In this document: one piece after another, positions 16,838 through 23,886 of the stretch
Numbering within the stretch: position 1 is the first letter of the stretch
How the letters are laid out: the number at the start of each line of letters is the position of its first letter
Assembly: GCF_009299795.1 (NCBI RefSeq)
Contig: NZ_VIGP01000005.1
Coordinates: 310,001 to 374,000 of the forward strand
DNA from: Brachybacterium subflavum
GTDB lineage: Bacteria > Actinomycetota > Actinomycetes > Actinomycetales > Dermabacteraceae
DNA: 64,000 nt
Reading direction: 5' to 3'
Translations under genes and position numbers: made by a program
The notes under the pieces: model-generated
Seen by the model: the letters and a program-made list of their open reading frames with translations, nothing else
Database searches by the model: none
What the model was told of the DNA's origin: nothing

Positions 16838-16888
16838 GGCTCAGCGCCTGGTCGGCCCAGCGCCTCGGCGGCTCAGCGCCTGGTCGGC
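16838..16888 (+). repeat. 19-bp direct repeat, two copies
   Basis: GGCTCAGCGCCTGGTCGGC occurs at 16838-16856 and 16870-16888, in the 258-bp gap after the GNAT gene. No function is evident. Confidence 0.8.
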
Positions 16889-16964
16889 TGAGCGCCGGCC
16901 ATGCCGGGCGGGCCCGCTCTGCCGACACGGCCGGATCCGTCGAGCCGGGCCCTTCCGTCAGCAC

Positions 16965-17014
16965 TGAACCTCAGGTACAGTCCCATAGGGACAGGGCAGT
17001 GAACCTCAGGTGCA
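16965..17014 (+). promoter_or_regulatory. Twin 15-bp sites, probable regulator binding sites
   Basis: TGAACCTCAGGTRCA occurs at 16965-16979 and 17000-17014, 35 bp apart. Each has a palindromic core ACCT-C-AGGT. The first overlaps TACAGT (16975-16980), a -10-like hexamer. The sites precede an operon ending in a PadR-like regulator, the likely binder. Confidence 0.65.
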
Positions 17015-17067
17015 ATGCCGACGACGAGAAGCCGCGGGCCCCTCGGGCCGCTCCGCAGGAGGACGCC

Positions 17068-17622
17068 ATGACCACCTCGTCCAGCTCCATGACCCCGTCG
17101 GACGCGGGGAGCACGCCCGGCAGTGCCCCGACCGGCAGGGCCCCGTCGGACAATGCCCCGTCCGGCAATGCCCCTTCGGCCGCCCCGCGCAGCCCCGCCG
17201 CGGCCGCGCACCGCACCCTGCTCCCCTACGCGCTCACGCTGATCGCGGCGAGCGCGATCCTGCAGACCGTCATCGCCGTGACCGGCAACCGGATCAGCCT
17301 GCTGTCCATGATCCTGCTGTCCGTGATCGCGCTCGGATACGCGACGTACCTGCTCACGATCGGCAGGCGGCTCTCGCGCGTGCGCTACGGCCTCTTCGCC
17401 GCCCACGCGATCAGCTATGCGGCGATCAACGTGGGGTACCTGCTGCATGCGTACCTGCTGATCGCGCTGCGCTCTCCCACGATCGCCGGCGACGGAGGCC
17501 TCGCGATCGACACGACCTGGTTCGGGGCCACCTTCGGCATGGCCGGCTTCTGGGGGCTCGGCCTCCTGATCCACGGCCTGGGCGCCGTGCTGTCTCGCGG
17601 ATTCGAGCAGGCGCGCGCATGA
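17068..17622 (+). CDS. Four-helix membrane protein of unknown function, PadR-linked
   Basis: A 184-residue protein. The first 50 residues are Ser/Pro/Ala/Gly-rich with SGNAPS-type repeats, followed by four hydrophobic segments (about residues 52-72, 76-96, 108-130, 147-172). An upstream GTG at 16999 is in frame, but AGGAGG sits just before ATG 17068 and the upstream codons overlap the twin regulatory sites, so 17068 was chosen. Its stop overlaps the next start (ATGA). It may be the controlled partner of the regulator, for example a membrane protein of an envelope-stress unit. Confidence 0.75.
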   Translation: MTTSSSSMTPSDAGSTPGSAPTGRAPSDNAPSGNAPSAAPRSPAAAAHRTLLPYALTLIAASAILQTVIAVTGNRISLLSMILLSVIALGYATYLLTIGRRLSRVRYGLFAAHAISYAAINVGYLLHAYLLIALRSPTIAGDGGLAIDTTWFGATFGMAGFWGLGLLIHGLGAVLSRGFEQARA

Positions 17623-17999
17623 CCGGCTCGCGTGCGCAGCCCGCGACGGGCGACGACGCTCCGCCCCTCGCACCGGAGGACTCCGAGTGGGCCGACGAGC
17701 TCGCAGCCTCCTGGGTGGAGGTCTACAAGAAGGCGGCCACCACGCTCGCGCTGCTGCGGTTGGTGCGCGAGAGCGGACCGATCTCCGCCCACGTCCTCGC
17801 ACCGCTGTTCGCGGAGGCTACGGGCTGGTCGCTGAGCGAGCGCGGCCTGTACCGGTCGCTGCGGCGCCTCGCGCAGGCGGGGGTGCTCGACGTCGCGCAG
17901 GTCGAGGTCCCGCGCACGGGGGCGAAGCGCCAGGACTTCTCGCTCACGGCCGTCGGCCGCGCCTATCTGCAGCGGATCGAGGGGCACGTGCTGCCCTGA
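17619..17999 (+). CDS. PadR-like winged-helix regulator
   Basis: A 126-residue protein: a short acidic leader, then a winged-helix domain (KAATTLALLRLVRESGPISAHVLAPLF, recognition region LSERGLYRSLRRLAQAGVLDV, wing RTGAKRQDFSLTAVGRAYL). It lacks the long C-terminal coiled coil of full PadR proteins. It is translated by overlap with the membrane protein gene. It probably represses its own operon through the TGAACCTCAGGTRCA sites upstream. Confidence 0.75.
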   Translation: MTGSRAQPATGDDAPPLAPEDSEWADELAASWVEVYKKAATTLALLRLVRESGPISAHVLAPLFAEATGWSLSERGLYRSLRRLAQAGVLDVAQVEVPRTGAKRQDFSLTAVGRAYLQRIEGHVLP

Positions 18000-18085
18000 G
18001 CGCCGCGCGACGCATACCCGACCCGACCCGATCCGAGCGGGCGAGGCGACGGAGAGGTGCCGCGACGAGAGGTGCGGCGACGAGA

Positions 18086-18131
18086 GGTGCGAAACCGCCG
18101 CCAAGATCGGTCTTGGCGGGGGTTTCGCACC
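18086..18131. terminator. Long hairpin between convergent padR-like and lacI genes
   Basis: Two 21-base arms pair with a single mismatch around the loop TCGG (left arm from GGTGCGAAACC, right arm ending GGTTTCGCACC). There is no U-tract. It is placed 86 bp after the padR-like gene and 117 bp after the lacI gene, so it could serve both directions. Confidence 0.7.
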
Positions 18132-18144
18132 ACTCGTGGGGTTA

Positions 18145-18206
18145 TTCGGGCGCAGCTCGTGGAGGTTGTTCGGGCGCAGCTCGTGGGGGTGTTCGGGCGC
18201 AGCGCC
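18145..18206 (+). repeat. 24-bp tandem repeat, about 2.6 copies
   Basis: Units beginning TTCGGGCGCAGCTCGTGG start at 18145, 18169 and 18192 (the last partial) between the hairpin and the end of lacI. A degenerate piece precedes them. Confidence 0.75.
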
Positions 18207-18248
18207 GGTACCGGTCGGTCAGGTCGCGCAGGCCGCCCCGCGGCCCCC

Positions 18249-19274
18249 TCAGCGCTTCTCGCGGCCGCCCGTGCTGCCGCGCACCACGAGGCGCACCGGC
18301 AGGGCGCCCTCGACGGGCCCCTTCACGCTGGAGGGCTGGCGGATGCGGCGCACGATGCGATCGACCGCCACCCGCCCCTGCTCCCGCTTGGGCGCGGCGA
18401 CGGTGGTGAGGCCGGCGCCGACCAGGCGCGAGAGCGGGATGTCGTCGTGCCCGATGACCTGCAGCTCCTGAGGGACCCGGATGCCGCTGCGCAGCGCCGC
18501 GACCAGCAGGCCGAGTGCCTGCAGGTCGTTGTAGCAGATCACCGCGTCGGGCAGCGGATCGCCGACGCCGCGCGTGGACTCGATGAGCTCGGCGAAGGCG
18601 TCCTCGCCGCCGCGCGAGGTCGGCGGGAACGGGCCGATGCGGTGCACGCGCATGCCGTGGGAGGTGCCGATGGTGCGGGCCGAGCGCCAGCGCTCCCCGT
18701 CGGACCACGAGTTCGAGGGGCCGGCCACGTACGTCATGGTGCGCACCTGCTGAGAGTCCAGATGGGCGACCGCCTGGCTCATGCCGTGCTCGTAGTCCGG
18801 GGTGATCGAGTCCAGGCCCGCGACCCGGCGGTTCAGCACCACGATCGGCACGCGCTTGGCCAGCTGCAGCAGCGTCGCGTCCGAGAGCCGGGTGCCGGTG
18901 AGGACGATGCCGTCGACGACCTCGAGGGAGCGCTCGAGGGAGATGCGCTCGCGCTCCTCGTCCTCCCCCGAATCCAGGAGGATCGGCAGGTACTCGGCGA
19001 CGTGGGCGGCCTCCTGCATGCCCGAGAGGACCTCGGCGAAGTAGGGGTTGGACAGGTCCGGGGCGGCGACGCCCAGACGCCCCTGCGTGCCCTGGCGCTC
19101 CTGCTGGTCGGGGGCACCCGTGCGGTACCCGAGACGGCGTGCGGCATCCATGACCTTCGCGTGGGTGGCGGCGCTGACGCGACCGGGGCGGGAGAAGGCG
19201 CGCGAGACGGTGCTCGGGGCACAGCCCACCTCACGGGCCACGTCATAGATGGTGACGTGCTCCTTCTGGGTCAT
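18249..19274 (-). CDS. LacI family transcriptional regulator
   Basis: A 341-residue protein. It has an N-terminal LacI HTH (TIYDVAREVGCAPSTVSRAFSRPGRVS with the hinge helix near residue 50), then a periplasmic-binding-protein-like sugar domain (LGVAAPDLSNPYFAEVLSGM ... VIGHDDIPLSRLVGAGLTTV). ATG at 19274 was chosen because the HTH begins within a few residues; the frame extends further but without homology-like sequence. A GPH-type sugar symporter on the same strand is about 800 bp upstream, a plausible target. Effector unknown. Confidence 0.9.
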   Translation of the reverse strand: MTQKEHVTIYDVAREVGCAPSTVSRAFSRPGRVSAATHAKVMDAARRLGYRTGAPDQQERQGTQGRLGVAAPDLSNPYFAEVLSGMQEAAHVAEYLPILLDSGEDEERERISLERSLEVVDGIVLTGTRLSDATLLQLAKRVPIVVLNRRVAGLDSITPDYEHGMSQAVAHLDSQQVRTMTYVAGPSNSWSDGERWRSARTIGTSHGMRVHRIGPFPPTSRGGEDAFAELIESTRGVGDPLPDAVICYNDLQALGLLVAALRSGIRVPQELQVIGHDDIPLSRLVGAGLTTVAAPKREQGRVAVDRIVRRIRQPSSVKGPVEGALPVRLVVRGSTGGREKR

Positions 19275-19398
19275 CGTGCGCCTCCCTGGGACTCCGTCGG
19301 CCGAGCAGCGGCAGGGTCCCAGGGTAGCCCGGGAGGAGCGCCGCACTCGCCCGGACACCCGGCTCGTGGAGCACGACGGAAGCCGGACCGCGCCCGCC

Positions 19399-19828
19399 TC
19401 ACCCCGCGGCGAGCATCCCCCGGGGATCGAAGGCGACGCGGATGGCACGGATGAGACCGTTCCCGCGTGGCACCCGTTGACCACCGGCGTCGGCTCCGCG
19501 TCGCCGACCGTCAGGGAGAACCAGGTCATGACGTCGTGCTCGTCGGCCAGTCGTGCTCGCCCTCGACACGCGTCGTGGCACGGGCGAGCCCGGAGAGACC
19601 TTCGAGGCATGCGCCGCGCCACAGGATCGAGGCGAGCGGGTCGTCGAACGTGGCGTCGTCCGCGAGGAACGCGGCGAGGCCCGTGAGATCGCGGCCGGCC
19701 CAGCAGCGGAAATGCGACTCGGCGAGCTCGCGGGGTGAGGGAACGGGTGCGGGCGACGGTGCCGACGCGGCAGAGGTTCCTGTCGCCGAGGGGCCCATGT
19801 CTCCGAGGGGCCCATACGCGACATCCAT
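19399..19828 (-). pseudogene. SnoaL/NTF2-like protein gene broken by two frameshifts
   Basis: Three reading frames carry consecutive pieces of one NTF2-like protein. Frame one (start ATG 19828) gives RELAESHFRCWAGRDLTG, then ADDATFDDPLASILWRG. Frame two continues with DEHDVMTWFSLTVGDAEPTP then VVNGCHA. Frame three ends LIRAIRVAFDPRGMLAAG and a TGA at 19399. The pieces join in the right order and would restore about 140 residues. The shifts lie near 19545 and near 19470. The gene's 5' end runs into a palindromic repeat. A sequencing error could cause one shift, less easily two. Confidence 0.75.
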
Positions 19829-19864
19829 GTCTCATCTTGCACGGATGTTCCGTATAGGCCCCTC
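19805..19864. repeat. 60-bp palindromic intergenic repeat, copy A
   Basis: Arms beginning GAGGGGCCCATACG and ending CGTATAGGCCCCTC pair around a loop that holds the family's conserved 25-bp core (19819-19843, CGACATCC...CATCTTGCACG). The outer bases TGTCTCC and GGTGACC extend the pairing. A partial duplicate of CCGAGGGGCCCAT precedes it from 19786. Related to copies at 54215 and 21987. Confidence 0.8.
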
Positions 19865-19880
19865 GGTGACCGTTATGTCG

Positions 19881-19921
19881 CAGGACATCGGTGACAGTTC
19901 TGCCTCAGGACATCGGTGACA
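19881..19921. mobile_element. IS-end-like double repeat with no element attached
   Basis: CAGGACATCGGTGACA is present at 19881-19896 and 19906-19921, 25 bp apart, next to palindrome A. On the minus strand the motif reads TGTCACCGATGTCCTG. That resembles the repeated transposase-binding sites inside the ends of actinobacterial IS481-family elements (from memory, not checked). No transposase gene is nearby, so this would be a solo end or remnant. Confidence 0.45.
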
Positions 19922-20079
19922 TATGGCGCTCACCTGACCGCCGAGCCGTCCGGTGATCCGCCCGGTGATCCGTCCGGCACAGGTCTGGTCGCCCCGCTTC
20001 GCGTCCGTATGCGCGGCCGCGCAGGGGCACGGCCCCAGGGCGCGGCCGCGCAGGGACCAGGCCCGGACCGAGGCCCGGA

Positions 20080-21558
20080 TCAGGCCGCGGAACCGCCGGC
20101 CCCGGCGCTCGCGCCCTCGGCCTCGCGGCGCTCGTGGAGCTCCTCGACCATGGTGGCGAAGGTCTTCTCGTCGATCGGGTAGAACTTCATGACGATCGCG
20201 GCGAGGATGCCCATGAGGATCGGCAGACCGCCCATGACCAGGGACAGGCCCAGGCGCACGTGGTCCGAGGTGTTCGTGGCGGTGGCGACCGCGTCCGAAC
20301 CCTCCATGAAGCCGAACAGGGCGATGAAGCTCAGGGCGAGGTAGCGGCCCACGGCCTGGCTCATCTTGCGGGCGAAGGAGAACAGCGAGTAGGTGGCGCC
20401 CTCGGCGCGGTCGTCGTTCTTCCACTCGCCGTACTCGACGGTGTCGCCCTCGAGGGCCCACATCAGCGTGTTGTTCAGGCCCACGCCCAGGTTGATGAGG
20501 AAGTAGCCGATCAGCGCGAAGGCGAGCACGTGCCCCAGCACCAGCATGATGATGCCGCCGACAACGAAGGCGGCGCAGCCCACGAGGTAGCCGCGGCGCT
20601 TGCCGATGCTCGCGATGATCTTCGGAGCGAACGGCGCGGCCACGAGGTTCGCGACGACGCCGGCCAGGGTCAGCCAGATGAACAGGGTCGCGTCGCCCAG
20701 CACGAAGGAGGTGAAGAACGCGGCCACGGCCTGCATGCCGTACATGCCGCCCAGGAAGATCACGCTCGAGGCGCACAGGAACGCCAGCGGACGGTTGGTC
20801 CGGATGACCCGCAGGGACTGGCGCACGGTCAGCTTGGGGGTCTCGCGGAACACGCGCTCGCGCACCCCGAAGAAGGTGATCATGAACAGCGCCATACCGA
20901 GGACCAGGAAGCCCAGGGCGCTGACGGTGATGGAGTGCTGGAGGGCGTCGGCGTCGCCCTGGTGCTGGTTGATCTGGGGGGAGATCACGAGCACGAGCAG
21001 CAGGGTGATGATCTGGCCGCCGTAGGTGCGGGCGGCGCCGAGCTTGCCGCGATCCTCGGCGACCTGGGTGATCGCGGGGGCGAGCGAGCCGTAGGGGATG
21101 TTCACCATCGAGTAGACGAAGCCCCACACCGCGTAGATGACGGCGGCGACCACGGCGGTCAGACCCTGGCTGCCCATGTGAGGGATGGTGAACAGCAGCA
21201 CCGTCATGATCATCAGCGGCAGGCTGCCGAACAGGATGAACGGGCGGAACTTGCCCCAGCGGGTCATCGTGGAATCGACGATGCGCCCGGCGATGACGTC
21301 GGCGAAGGCGTCCCAGATCAGCACGACCAGGGAGATCGTCGCGACCACGCTCGCGGGCAGGCCCAGCACGGTGATGAAGTACAGGGGCAGGAAGTTGCCG
21401 GCGAAGGCGAAGGCCGTGTTGCAGCCGGCGTCGCCCGCGCCGTAGGCGAAGACCTTGCGGAACGGCAGGCGCTCCATGGCGGCGCGCGGATCGGGCCGGG
21501 CGGCGCGCAGCGCCTGGGCCGAGGGGTCGGCGGGGCCGGCGGGCTGTGGCTGGGTCAT
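20080..21558 (-). CDS. GPH-type sugar:cation symporter (MFS)
   Basis: A 492-residue membrane protein with 12 hydrophobic segments, starting at ATG 21558 after GAAGGAG. FAYGAGDAGCNTAFAF in helix 1 and DAFADVIAGRIVDSTMTRWGKFRPFILFG (Asp residues and RWGKFRP loop) are hallmarks of the glycoside-pentoside-hexuronide family (MelB, XynB, UidB). Such proteins import sugars or glycosides with sodium or protons. Candidate regulator: the LacI protein downstream on the same strand. No glycosidase is present nearby, so the sugar is unknown. Confidence 0.88.
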   Translation of the reverse strand: MTQPQPAGPADPSAQALRAARPDPRAAMERLPFRKVFAYGAGDAGCNTAFAFAGNFLPLYFITVLGLPASVVATISLVVLIWDAFADVIAGRIVDSTMTRWGKFRPFILFGSLPLMIMTVLLFTIPHMGSQGLTAVVAAVIYAVWGFVYSMVNIPYGSLAPAITQVAEDRGKLGAARTYGGQIITLLLVLVISPQINQHQGDADALQHSITVSALGFLVLGMALFMITFFGVRERVFRETPKLTVRQSLRVIRTNRPLAFLCASSVIFLGGMYGMQAVAAFFTSFVLGDATLFIWLTLAGVVANLVAAPFAPKIIASIGKRRGYLVGCAAFVVGGIIMLVLGHVLAFALIGYFLINLGVGLNNTLMWALEGDTVEYGEWKNDDRAEGATYSLFSFARKMSQAVGRYLALSFIALFGFMEGSDAVATATNTSDHVRLGLSLVMGGLPILMGILAAIVMKFYPIDEKTFATMVEELHERREAEGASAGAGGSAA

Positions 21559-21837
21559 GTCATCTCCTTCGATGCGGGTCCGCTCGTGCTGCGGTGCGCG
21601 GGGTGGCGGCGTCGGACGCCGCAGGATCCTGCAGACCGTGGGAGCACGTCGATGGCTCGCCTTCCGGGGACTCTCCCGGCGGCGCAGGACCGCAGCCGAG
21701 TGTGTGCTCCAGTGCACCCCCGTGACCCACACCGTGCCGCGAGTTGCCATGTTGACGGGCCGCGGAGCTGGTCAGAGGGGCGGCGGGGTGGCCGACGCCC
21801 GGGCGAGCGCCGAGACTCGGCTCACATGGGGCGGGCG

Positions 21838-21883
21838 GTGGGGCGGGCGGATCGGATGCGGTGGGGCGGGCGGATCGGATGCG
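21838..21883 (+). repeat. 23-bp perfect tandem duplication
   Basis: The unit starting GTGGGGCGGGCGGATCGG is present twice head to tail. Confidence 0.9.
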
Positions 21884-21986
21884 GCGCGGTGGGAGCGGCG
21901 GGGACGCCGGACATACCGGAACGACGGGTGCGGCGCCGGCCGGGACGGCTCGCGGGGCCCAGCGATGTCACCGTCCGGCGTATACG

Positions 21987-22011
21987 CGACACTCGTGCCA
22001 CATATTGCACG
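21987..22011. repeat. Core of the palindromic repeat family, copy C
   Basis: CGACACTCGTG...CATATTGCACG matches the 25-bp core of copies A and B at all invariant positions. The upstream TGTCACCG...ATACG also resembles copy A, but the downstream arm is no longer complementary. Confidence 0.65.
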
Positions 22012-22123
22012 GCCTGCTCGCCCGCGCCCCTGCGTGACAGGTGAGGGTGGGCCGGGCCGGCCCGGCCCGGGCCCGCCCGGGCCAGACAGGATCAGACCGC
22101 CGCCGACTCAGGCACCGGCCGAC

Positions 22124-22900
22124 TCAGTCCGCGGCGGGATCCGGCCCGGGCGCCCAGCGTGCGATCTGCGCTGCGAGGTGTCCGGCACCGTAGCCGTTGT
22201 CGATGTTGACCACGCCGATCCCGGGCGCGCAGCCCGAGAGCATGGTGAGGGCGGCGGTGACCCCGCCGGCGGCCACCCCGTAGCCCACGGACGTGGGCAG
22301 CGCGACCACCGGTGCGGCGATCTGGCCTGCGACGACGGTGGGCAGCGCCCCGTCCATGCCGGCGGCGACGATCACGCAGGCTGCCTCGCGGAGCTCGGGC
22401 AGTCGCGCCTGCAGACGGTGGAGGCCGGCGATGCCGATATCGGCGATGAGCCGTGCGGGCCGGCCCAGGTGCTGGACCGTCAACAGCGCCTCGCGGGCGA
22501 CGGGGAGGTCGCTCGTCCCGGCGCAGGCGACGATGACCAGGCCGCCGCTCGGGGCCGGAGGCTGCGCGGGCCATGCGAGCATCCGCGCCTCGGGATCGTG
22601 ATGGGCAGCGGGCAGGGCAGCGAGGACGGCGCGAGCGCGGTCCCCGTCGGCCCGCGTGAAGAGGATCGGGCCCATCGGCGCGGCACCGTCATCGGAAGCT
22701 TGAATCTCGCCACGCTCAGCTATGAGCCGCGCGTACTCGCGGGCGATGGCCGCCACCTGCTCGACCGTCTTCCCGTCGCACAGCACCGCCTCGGGGGCCC
22801 CGCGGCGGCGGGCGCGGTCGAGATCCAAGGTCACCAGGCCGTCGATGACCCCGTCGGTCGCACCGGACTCGGCACCGCCCTCGGGACCGGTGCTGCTCAC
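22124..22900 (-). CDS. larB: Nickel-pincer cofactor biosynthesis protein LarB
   Basis: A 258-residue cytoplasmic enzyme that carboxylates and hydrolyses nicotinic acid adenine dinucleotide, the first step toward the nickel-pincer nucleotide. The C-terminal PurE-like domain shows VACAGTSDLPVAREALLT, VAAGMDGALPTVVAGQIAAP and VNIDNGYGAGHLAAQ. The N-terminal part has LDLDRARRRGAPEAVLCDGKT, typical of LarB. It starts with GTG at 22900, overlapping the larE stop by four bases (GTGA), so larA-larE-larB forms one coupled operon. Length is normal for the family. Confidence 0.95.
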   Translation of the reverse strand: MSSTGPEGGAESGATDGVIDGLVTLDLDRARRRGAPEAVLCDGKTVEQVAAIAREYARLIAERGEIQASDDGAAPMGPILFTRADGDRARAVLAALPAAHHDPEARMLAWPAQPPAPSGGLVIVACAGTSDLPVAREALLTVQHLGRPARLIADIGIAGLHRLQARLPELREAACVIVAAGMDGALPTVVAGQIAAPVVALPTSVGYGVAAGGVTAALTMLSGCAPGIGVVNIDNGYGAGHLAAQIARWAPGPDPAAD

Positions 22901-23886
22901 AGGCTCCCCCGGGCGTTGAGGATCTGCAGGGTGAAGGCGCCGGACTGCATGCCGCCGAGGTCCAGGGCGACGTGGCGGAAGCCCGCCTCCTTGCCGGCGC
23001 GCTGGAGCTGCTCGCGGATGCCGGGGGCGACGGCGCGCGGGAGCTCGTCGGCCGGGAGCTCGAGGCGCGCGATCTCGCCGTGGTGGCGCACGCGGCAGTC
23101 GCTGAACCCGGCGTCGATGAGGGCGGACTCGAGCTGCTCGATCTGGGCGAGCTTCTCGGGCGTGACCTCCTGCCCGTGCGGGATGCGGGAGGCGAGGCAG
23201 GGGGCGGCGGGCTTGTCCGCCACGGGCAGCGAGAGCACGCGCGCCACGTCCCTGACCTGGGCCTTCGTCATGCCGATGCGGGCCAGCGGGCGCAGCACGC
23301 GGTGCTGGGTCGCGGCCTCGGCGCCGGGCCGGTCGGGGCGCAGGGCGTCGTCGGCGTTCTCTCCGTAGGCGACGGCGTCCAGGCCCAGCTCGCGCGCGAC
23401 CTCGTCGTCGATCCGGGTGAACAGCTCGTCCTTGCAGTAGAAGCAGCGGTCGACGTCGTTGCGGCGGTACTCCTCGCGCTCGCCCTCGTGGGTCCGGATC
23501 TCGACGACCTGGGCGCCGATGAGGTCCGCGACGCGATGGGCGATCGTGCGCTCGCGCGCGGCGAGGGACGGGGAGACGCCCAGCAGCGCCACCACCCGCT
23601 CCGGCCCGAGGGCGCGGACGGCGAGCGCGAGCAGCGTCGCGGAGTCGACGCCGCCCGAGTAGGCGACGCCCAGGCGCTCGACGCCCGCGAGGTCTCCGGC
23701 GACCGCGTCGGCCAGGCGCAGCGTCTCCCCGCCGAGGGCCTCCGGGGTCATGGATCCGGCCCAGGCATCGCCCCCGTCGACCGACGGGCGGGCGGCAGGA
23801 CCGGCCGACGGACGGGCGGCGGGCGCGACGGTCGACGCCGACGCGGCGACCGGCGCCGACGGACGGGCGTTGGGCAGCGCGCTCAC
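22897..23886 (-). CDS. larE: Nickel-pincer cofactor sulfur-transfer protein LarE
   Basis: A 329-residue ATP-dependent sulfurtransferase. The PP-loop SGGVDS (residues 77-82) adenylates the carboxyl groups of the precursor. PAAPCLASRIPHG carries Cys230 at the place of the sacrificial cysteine of Lactiplantibacillus LarE; DRCFYCKDEL is also conserved. GTG at 23886 overlaps the larA stop (GTGA) and has AAGGA six bases upstream. It gives a 45-residue Ala/Pro-rich leader before ATG 23751, the alternative start. It acts after LarB and before nickel insertion by LarC. Confidence 0.95.
   Translation of the reverse strand: MSALPNARPSAPVAASASTVAPAARPSAGPAARPSVDGGDAWAGSMTPEALGGETLRLADAVAGDLAGVERLGVAYSGGVDSATLLALAVRALGPERVVALLGVSPSLAARERTIAHRVADLIGAQVVEIRTHEGEREEYRRNDVDRCFYCKDELFTRIDDEVARELGLDAVAYGENADDALRPDRPGAEAATQHRVLRPLARIGMTKAQVRDVARVLSLPVADKPAAPCLASRIPHGQEVTPEKLAQIEQLESALIDAGFSDCRVRHHGEIARLELPADELPRAVAPGIREQLQRAGKEAGFRHVALDLGGMQSGAFTLQILNARGSL

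Larger units (their letters stand above)
21559..22123. other. 565-bp gene-free region holding repeats
   Basis: The gap between the symporter start and the larB end contains a 23-bp tandem duplication (21838-21883), the third copy of the palindrome-family core (21987-22011) and GC-rich sequence. No convincing gene is present. The symporter promoter must lie in its left part, but no LacI-type operator was recognised. Confidence 0.6.

Noticed and set aside
21559-22123. Short open frames in the gap upstream of the sugar symporter
   Set aside because: They are Gly/Arg-rich, cross the tandem duplication and the repeat core, and have no ribosome sites.
23749-23751. Internal ATG as the true larE start
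   Set aside because: The GTG at 23886 has AAGGA at proper spacing and overlaps the larA stop; the internal ATG lacks a ribosome site, although the extra 45 residues are low-complexity, so doubt remains.
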